A stretch of 64,000 bases of DNA from Ambrosia x helenae. Its lineage: Eukaryota > Streptophyta > Magnoliopsida > Asterales > Asteraceae. Positions within the stretch are counted from its first letter, which is position 1; each line of letters opens with the position of its first letter. The DNA lies in the NCBI GenBank assembly GCA_030844895.1, contig CM061234.1, forward strand, positions 13,141,573 through 13,205,572, read 5' to 3'. Positions 57,833 through 64,000 of the stretch are shown here, piece by piece. Position numbers and translations under genes: made by a program. The notes under the pieces are model-generated. The model had not been told where the DNA came from and ran no database searches. It saw nothing but the letters and a program-made list of their open reading frames with translations.

Positions 57833-58513
57833 AAACATGTGTTAAAACGATTATTTGGTAACTACTGTCATACTATGGGTTTCTATTGTGTACTACACGA
57901 TCTTTGGAAGTCCCGGGGGGAACCATGAATGTGCGGGTTTGCACAACGGGGAAATGTGAATAGCGCTATTGGGAGTGACCAACCCCGCTCGTCGACTTGG
58001 AGGGTCGGCGGGTGCATATTGTCTCAAACAGGAACAACAGGAACAACAGGGTTACTACATCGGGCATACATTTGGTATTCGAGTTAGTAATGGTTTTCCA
58101 ATCGTGGTAGTAACAAAACATACGCCTAGCTAGCGTACTCTGGTTTTCGATTTGTTATAGTATGGACAGGTTGACTTGGTACTTGGATACAAAACCTGTA
58201 AACTCACCAGCATTTTTGTGCTGACGTAAACTTTTACATGTTTTCTCAGGTCGCTAAGGTAGCACGACTGGATTAGGGCGCACGCGTCTGCACGGCGTCT
58301 AACTAGGGTTGCATGGTCTTATAAACGTTGAACTATTGTTTCACTGTTGAGATACTGTTTTGAATAAGCTTCTGCTGTAAACGGGATTTTAAACTATGTT
58401 TTGAAATTTCATTTATATTCATTTAGACTTGTTTATTGTGATCGTTGGTTTGGATCCTGGTTTGTCATGCGCCTCGCGGTAAAACTCCGCAAGTGGATTT
58501 TGAGGGTGTGACA
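57833..58513 (+). repeat. Right arm of the 681-bp inverted repeat (LTR 3' part)
   Basis: It ends GAGGGTGTGACA immediately before the primer-binding site, which shows this is the true 3' end of an LTR. Confidence 0.93.
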
Positions 58514-58516
58514 GAT

Positions 58517-58530
58517 TGGTATCAGAGCCA
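58517..58530 (+). promoter_or_regulatory. Primer-binding site (initiator tRNA-Met type)
   Basis: TGGTATCAGAGCCA lies three bases after the LTR end. Both Tekay-type elements and Cassandra use this site. Confidence 0.88.
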
Positions 58531-58655
58531 CTCCTGTGCCGTTCGGGATGGTGGGTGCACACCTCATCAGGGACGATGAGACTCTAACAGGGGGTGAATG
58601 TGACACCCCAGGAACACACCTCATCAGGGACGATGAGACTCTAACAGGGGGTGAA

Positions 58656-58923
58656 TGTGACACCCCAGGAAAATCCCACATCGGCCGTGGCCAGGAGAGA
58701 TCCTTGGTTCATAAGTAATGTCTTGCCTCTTAAATCACCAACGCGTTTTGGGCTTAATGCTAGTGGATGAGAGGAGAACTCCACAGTTAAGCGTGCTCAG
58801 GTGGGAGAAATTTCAGGATGGGTGACCTCCTGGGAAGTCTTCACCGGGCAACCAAAAACAAATCCGTGAGCTCTGGATGGGCAAAGCGGACAATATTGGT
58901 GGTGAGAGAGACGGGGTGTTACA
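58656..58923 (+). mobile_element. Cassandra-like TRIM LTR with 5S rRNA-related sequence
   Basis: The LTR begins TGTGACACCCCAGG, with AATCCCACATCGGCC just inside, and ends GGGGTGTTACA. It is preceded by a purine-rich AACAGGGGGTGAATG. At 58771-58851 it carries a 5S rRNA-like stretch with CCACAGTTAAGCGTGCTC (A-box region) and AGGATGGGTGACCTCCTGGG (intermediate element and C-box). This is the hallmark of Cassandra terminal-repeat elements, whose LTRs hold 5S promoter sequence. The left Cassandra LTR is absent. Confidence 0.88.
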
Positions 58924-60394
58924 TTATCAACTAAAGCGTTAGCCCGATTGTTTCATTATGATTTAGTTTCTTTGATTTAACACTTAGTAAATCCCGAAAT
59001 TCCTAAAATGCCCCTTTATAGCCAAATCTTTAAATTTAGCCATCAATGGCGACACTTTTGATTCAAATCCATTGCTTTTGACTCATTGACTTGTTTAAAA
59101 CCTCTAAGTCTTTTCAGACTTAGATTTTCACCTTTACTCAAGTTTTCTATTATTTAGTAAATTCTAAGCGCATTAGCACACATAAATCATTTGATCAACA
59201 CTATATGACTCATTCATACCTTTGTCCCACTTCAAGAGCTTGCTTCCGTTTGACCCATTTGCATCCCTAGTTCTTGTACCTAACTTAGGGACATGTCAAA
59301 CCTTGTTTTTGTTAGAATACATAATATAGATTTCTTTTATTATCCACGGGCATCATGTATTCTTTTTACTCTGGTCCAACATCATATTTCAAGTATTCAT
59401 GTTCATACATGTATTACACATTTATTTCCTCATTCAAGCATTTTATCGAACACCTCATATGCACCATTTTCATCATGTTAATTCTAGGTGTTCAAGACTC
59501 TCTAGATTCCGCCATGGCTTAGCTAACCATTGGCACATGATCATTTAACAATTAGCACACATACATGATACTAATCACATTGAAATTGCAAGATTATTCC
59601 ACATACTAGTGTAGTTCATGATTAGAGTAAAAACCCACTACTTACTCATAACACATAACCATGATTTCTCATGAATCAACAACCCATTATGATTCACCAC
59701 ATTTTTATAGTCTCCTTGATGTTTACTAACACCTAGAAGAACATAGAGACTAAGAAATTCACGTTTTTATTAAAACCCTAGAATTTTATCAAGATCATAA
59801 ATGAATTTAACATCAATTTCTACCAAATAAAAGGTACCTCGATATTCTTTAGGCCCTAGATGACCCGTTTCTTGCTTATGCACTGAAAACCCCCTTGATT
59901 TGGCTTGGATTTAGGCATGATTCATGAGTTTTAGGGTTTTGTTGGTGTAGGAGAATGATCTCCTGATCATTCATACGACACACACACAATGTGTGTGTTT
60001 TATTGTTATTATTTTTTTTTATTTATAAAACCCACTTTGACATATTGGAAACTATAGTCCCTCAAGTTTAGTCTCGAGTTTTCTTCTCGATAATTACTTT
60101 AACTAGATTAGTCTCTGGTAAAGGGTTTCGCCTCGTTTTTATTCGGTGGTTAAAAACATTCACCATTAAACTCGCTTTGTTATTTTATCGATTACGCCTA
60201 ATGGCGTATTTAGGCGAAACGAGAGTTTGGGGTATTACAGTTTGACACAGGCCCATGCACTATAAATACGTGCATAGGTGTGTAGGCTAGGGTTAGATCT
60301 TTTGAGGCTTGTAATTGGTATTATTCCCACTGAAATTTTATCAATAGACAAGCCGATTTTTAGTATTATCGTGTTCATAATCGTTTAAGTCGAT

Positions 60395-60725
60395 TCATCG
60401 ATTTGCATAAACGTCTATCAAGGGATTCCGCACCTTTCCAGATCTGATCTTGCTTGTATCAATCCATTCCAAGGACCTACGGGTAATAACAATCTTGAGT
60501 GTAATGGGGTTCTCCACAGATTTTACACCAAACTTGCATTTGTTGGCATAGGTACGGATGGTAGACTGTGGAGTACTCTTCATGATAACAATTTCGAGTA
60601 TAGTGGGATCTTTCACAGATTTCGCACCTCTTGAGCCAGGCAAACAAAAACCTGTTTAAGGAAAAAAAATTCAAAATGTTTTTAGAGTAATTAAAAACAA
60701 TTTCAAACCCTTTGAGTCCACCCAA
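60395..60725 (-). pseudogene. Retrotransposon gag fragment with two zinc knuckles
   Basis: The minus frame contains CEICERSHYTRNC and CKICGEPHYTQDC, two CX2CX3HX4C knuckles about 30 residues apart. Flanking parts are degenerate. No LTR could be assigned to it. Confidence 0.65.
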
Positions 60726-61933
60726 AGATCTGAATAGGAGATTTTTGGAGGAGTTGGCGATGCCGAAAGAACTAACTCAAACTGTTTCTACTTCATAACT
60801 GAGAGCCTACCCTTTCCATGTGAGTATCTTGAGCCTTATCGAGCACACCCACTTTTGATATAGATATCACATATGCTCTTCGTTTGGACCATGAGACATA
60901 TTCACTTGGCATGTTATAGTTAGAACTTGTGTGTCTTATACATTTCAAGACCGCACGCGAGGTGGGAGATTGTGAAGATGATCAAGGCACCTAGGATACA
61001 CTCATTCCATTTTTTCATTGGCCCTTCATAAATATACCCCTCACCTAGTCACCCATCTTGAGCCTTAGCCTTTTTCGTTTCTTCCATCATATTGAGCCCC
61101 TGTCATGGTTTTGGCAAAGGAAACTGGTTGAAGGCAAGCGGGACACTCTTGGGCAGTCTTGGAATGAAGAAAACAGACTAGACATCGCGGTTTCCACCGA
61201 GGATGTTTGGCAAAAAGAAGAAAAGATAGCCACAAAGAGTCATCATACCAGAGAATAAGCTTCACCAAAAGCAGTACCCTGAAAAAAAAACAGAGAGTTT
61301 GAAGAATAAGTCAAAAGGCTCCACACTAAACGGGCTGAAAGAAAACAAATCTAGCTGGAGATTTATTTCTAGGACATTCCTAGAGGAGATTATTAGGTGG
61401 AAGACTGAATAGTTCGCATAGTAGGGATGTCAGATCAATGAGTCTTCGGGGGAGGAGTTTCACAAGCCCACTATTCATAGCTTGACATTCGCCCATTATG
61501 CCTCAGCCACTACCCGAGCCAGACATGACAGTAGACACCCATCTTACCCATCTATCACTTTATCATTTTCACCCAAATAAAAGACCTTGTGATTCGCAGA
61601 GTCTCACCCATATATAGCGGTGGAGATTTGATTTGCACACAAGCCTATGATCTGTGAGTGTCTTGGGTAGAATTTGAGTGATCACCCCCAAAATAACACC
61701 CGAGTGAAATAATAGAAACAGTGAGGAATATAAGAAGTAGACACTTGAGGGACGTTTGATTTGGCACACCAAGGCTATCTGAAACATCTACCAAGGATGT
61801 ATTAAGTAGGAGGGGCTCTTAGGAGGTAGGTTGTTTGTGACTTGTCACCTTGCACCCACGTATTTTTACTCTACCATTATTGCCTAGGTTTGGTTTTCTT
61901 GGGGACAAACAAACGTCTAAGTGTAAGGCGATA
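60726..61933 (+). mobile_element. 3' internal region of an Athila-like element
   Basis: Non-coding or decayed sequence that includes a C-terminal env-region-like HLEP/LSLFRFFHH stretch (61060-61090) and ends with CTTGGGGACAAACAAACG plus a weak purine tract just before an LTR start. That phrase is typical upstream of Athila 3' LTRs. No intact frame is present. Confidence 0.45.
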
Positions 61934-63176
61934 TGATGTGCCATCATTTTAACATGTTTTACATGTGTATTTTCCTCTCTTTTATACATATTTATGCCTT
62001 ATTCCTTGCAAAAACAGAGCTAAAACGTTCCTTTAAGTTAATTGCAGGTATTTAGGGGCAAATATGCAAAAGAAATGGAAACAGGCACAAATGGGAAGGA
62101 ATTTGAAGAATTTGAAGACTGCATCAGAACATGCATTGTCGTGCACCTGCTCAAAAATCAAACAGTCAACATTTTCAGCATCCAGATGAGGAAGTCAATG
62201 TGCATGGGCGTGCACACCCCTGTGCACGGCCGTGCACCCTGATACGTGCTCCCCATGGCTTCAACCGACCAAAACTGGCAGACGTACTGAAGTGCACGGG
62301 CGTGCCAAACCCCTGGCACGGGCATGCAGGAGACCAAACTGCTCGAAAGGACTTCCAGTACCAATGGACAGTACCTGACTATTGTGCAGGGTCGTGCCAA
62401 ACTTGTTGCATGGGCATGCAGGCCCTGGGAGGTCTATAAATAGAGAGCTCCACTCCTCATTTTGCCATCCCATTCCACCCGAATACCTCACATTTCTGCT
62501 TTCTTTAGGGTCTTGTAAGTGACCTTTGAAGCTTGGGACCACTCCATAAACACTATACGAGTGAGAGCTTGAGAGAGATCACTATAAATCATCCCGAAAA
62601 CCAATCCTCTAGCAACCACCACTATGTTTTCTTTGAAAAAACGACTTAGTGTACATGTTGTAATGCCAATATTTGGCTAGGATTCTTGGGTGTTGCTATG
62701 GTGAAGACTACTTTGGTATGGATTATATAGTTTTTATTTATTGAGTGGTGTTTTGTATTCTCGTTTAATTAAACTATCATCTAGTATTTGGTCTTGTGGG
62801 TGTTTTGATAAGAAGTGGAAGGACTTATGAGTGTACCCATGGTGTGTAACAACCCATGCACTTGTAAGCTAACCTAATTCCATGAGTAGTGATTAGCCCA
62901 TTTGTGTTTGGAAATACTCACACTTCGTGGCCTGATCCTCTATTATCAAAATATCACTTAGGGTCGGTACGGTATTTATACTTGGTCCTAGTGGTAAGCT
63001 AAGAGTCGGTCATGCGACTTAGCTTCATGGTCTATGTGTTAGCTTTAGCGTAAACCAAGAATTGGTGAACATGTGTTGGAAGCAGACGGTCTTTATCTTC
63101 TTCCATTACAATATTGCCACACAATTAGTAATAGGCCAATCACTTTTTGAAAAGATAAATAATTCATGTAGAGGAT
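61934..63176 (+). mobile_element. Athila-like 3' LTR
   Basis: It starts TGATGTGCCATCATTTTAAC. A cluster of GCACGGGCGTGC/GCACGGCCGTGC motifs (62198-62425) lies just upstream of a TATA box (TATAAATAGAGAGC, 62435). The end is set at TAATTCA near 63176 but is uncertain. Confidence 0.55.
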
Positions 63177-63604
63177 GAGCATGAGCTGGTTGGCCACGAC
63201 TCCTCTATGAGGTCAGGTGGTAGCTTGTTCGGCCATGCTCCGGCCACCGGAAAGTAATTCACAAAAGTCTAAAATAGTCTGATGTCATTATTGCAACATT
63301 GGGAGCATTGATTGTTCTGTTAAAGCCTTTTCTGGTTGGTCTTGTGATGATGATGATGATGATGATGGTGCAGAGGGTTTAAATGAATCAAAGCAGAAAA
63401 AGAATGGCCTGGAGGTAAAAGATGATGTTTTTATTTGGAATATGTATTAAATTATTTAATTGATTTGATTCATAATAAGAATAATAGTTTAATTTTGAGT
63501 TTTGTGGTGTTAAATTCTTATGTAGAGTGCACAAATGTTGTGGCTGTGGTGGGTTATGGTGGCAATGGGTTGTGGTTGGTTAGCTATAGTGGGTTATTGT
63601 TTTA
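63177..63604 (+). other. Unassigned, with a possible acidic exon
   Basis: At about 63318-63413 a frame reads IDCSVKAFSGWSC, then a run of Asp from (GAT)n, then GAEGLNESKQKKNGLE before a GTAAAAG donor-like site. It could be an exon of an unidentified gene or chance around a microsatellite. Confidence 0.25.
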
Positions 63605-63744
63605 GGTTACGCTGCAGACGTTAACAAACAAATAGTCTTCTTCTTGCAAACTGCAGACCTTTGGTCCATCTCTTCTCCTATAGATGTCTGCAGATGTGGT
63701 CCACAGTCTGCAGACCTTTTGCCGCAGAAAAAACAATCAGTACC
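63605..63744 (-). mobile_element. Short relative of the PIF/Harbinger element terminus
   Basis: Read on the minus strand, GATTGTTTTTTCTGCGGCAAA, then AGGTCTGCAG, GGACCACATCTGCAGACATC and GGACCAAAGGTCTGCAG follow the first 130 bases of the 27142 element in order. Ends look like a small derivative, but flanking TTA and TAA do not form an exact duplication. Confidence 0.7.
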
Positions 63745-63747
63745 TAA

Positions 63748-64000
63748 GTGACCATCTTCGCCTGTTCTCTGAATTCGCTTAGGTGCAAGTTCGTTATTGT
63801 GTATCATCGTTTCGAAAAGGAAGTTAGTGGATCTTTATGATTTGTCTAAGTTCGTTGTTGAGCATCTTCGCTTTATACATCTTCGTTGTTCACATAATCA
63901 TTTGCCTTTGCTTTGGAGTTTGTTTGGACAAACACTTCGACATTTAATTAGCCTAAATAACTATTTAAACAATAAAAAAATGTCGTTGCTAAATAAACTA
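63748..64000. other. Unassigned end of window
   Basis: CATCTTCG/AGTTCGTTGTT phrases recur. No gene or element end was seen before the window stops. Confidence 0.4.

Larger units (their letters stand above)
55642..58923. mobile_element. Composite retroelement with inverted LTR parts and a Cassandra-like end
   Basis: The 5-bp duplication TTATC lies at 55637-55641 and 58924-58928. From left: an LTR 3' part in reverse (55642-56322), the rest of that LTR toward its promoter (56323-57832, with TATAAATACC on the minus strand near 57733), a second forward copy of the same 3' part (57833-58513), a tRNA-Met primer site (58517), a Cassandra-like internal piece with a 57-bp duplication, and a 268-bp LTR with a 5S-like sequence ending GGGGTGTTACA. 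The two 681-bp arms are almost identical. Both outer ends are LTR 3' ends, not the usual 5' and 3' pair. There is no coding capacity. Confidence 0.85.
54715..60239 (+). mobile_element. Solo LTR, Ty3/gypsy type, interrupted by the composite element
   Basis: It begins TGTAAGACCCTAACCC and ends TTTGGGGTATTACA. The 5-bp duplication GTTTG lies at 54710-54714 and 60240-60244. Without the inserted 3287 bp it is about 2.2 kb. A U3 cluster of GAACGGTCGTTCG palindromes lies at 55255-55362. There is no internal coding region. Confidence 0.85.

Noticed and set aside
58771..58851. 5S rRNA gene
   Set aside because: Only the internal promoter half is well conserved and it sits inside a Cassandra-like LTR, so it is 5S-derived and not a functional gene.
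62131..62542. Frames of 80-102 residues
   Set aside because: They lie in the U3/TATA region of the Athila-like LTR and are built from GCACGGGCGTGC repeats.

Overview
This window looks like repeat-rich intergenic DNA of a flowering plant. It is AT-rich, has plant-type GT-AG introns, and contains Ty3/gypsy retrotransposons of the Athila, Tat and Tekay (chromodomain) types, a Cassandra-like 5S-bearing repeat, Helitrons, hAT, Mutator and PIF/Harbinger DNA transposons, and tRNA-derived SINEs. A eudicot is likely. The repeat style reminds me of the daisy family (Asteraceae), but that is recollection and was not tested. No prokaryotic features were seen.

Only one host gene looks intact: a two-exon, minus-strand phytocyanin of the stellacyanin/mavicyanin type (exons 20490-20310 and 17152-16761, 190 residues). 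Its 3.16 kb intron holds a SINE and a complete Mutator-type element (18341-20004, exact 9-bp target duplication). That element carries its own three-exon gene for a protein with a FAR1-type zinc domain and no transposase.

Layout. 1-1620: minus-strand LTR copy with tRNA-like blocks. 1640-5933: Athila-like LTR and gag (minus), with a 1.2 kb Mutator-type element inserted in the gag. 6060-6873: dead PIF/Harbinger transposase. 7007-10949: Helitron holding 260-bp tandem repeats, a SINE, a MITE, a LINE fragment and possible captured exons. 11380-16268: probable Mutator-type element with an LTR and a palindrome-built hAT element inside it. 16761-20490: the phytocyanin gene. 21275-25270: several hAT elements and a SINE. 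25590-33321: Tat-like retrotransposon whose gag is split by a 3.6 kb PIF/Harbinger element. 33322-38497: truncated Tekay-like element (minus) with a 3.4 kb LTR. 39631-41232: Helitron carrying five correctly phased exons of the fructose-2,6-bisphosphatase half of F2KP. 43100-44980: higher-order repeat rich in GCGCCTA motifs. 48640-50110: foldback element with a hAT inside. 50167-51829: two nested Helitrons. 52009-53752: two MITEs and a SINE. 54715-60239: solo LTR that contains a remarkable composite insertion (55642-58923). 60395-63176: gag fragment and the 3' end of an Athila-like element. 63605-63744: relative of the terminus of the 27 kb PIF element.

The most unusual object is the composite at 55642-58923. 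It is one insertion flanked by TTATC on both sides. Two nearly identical 681-bp inverted copies of an LTR 3' part enclose a 1.5 kb segment, and the right copy runs directly into a tRNA-Met primer site, a short Cassandra-like internal region and a Cassandra-like LTR with a 5S rRNA-related sequence. Both outer ends are therefore LTR 3' ends. A second theme is that six unrelated element families here each carry a dense cluster of their own short palindrome near an end or promoter.
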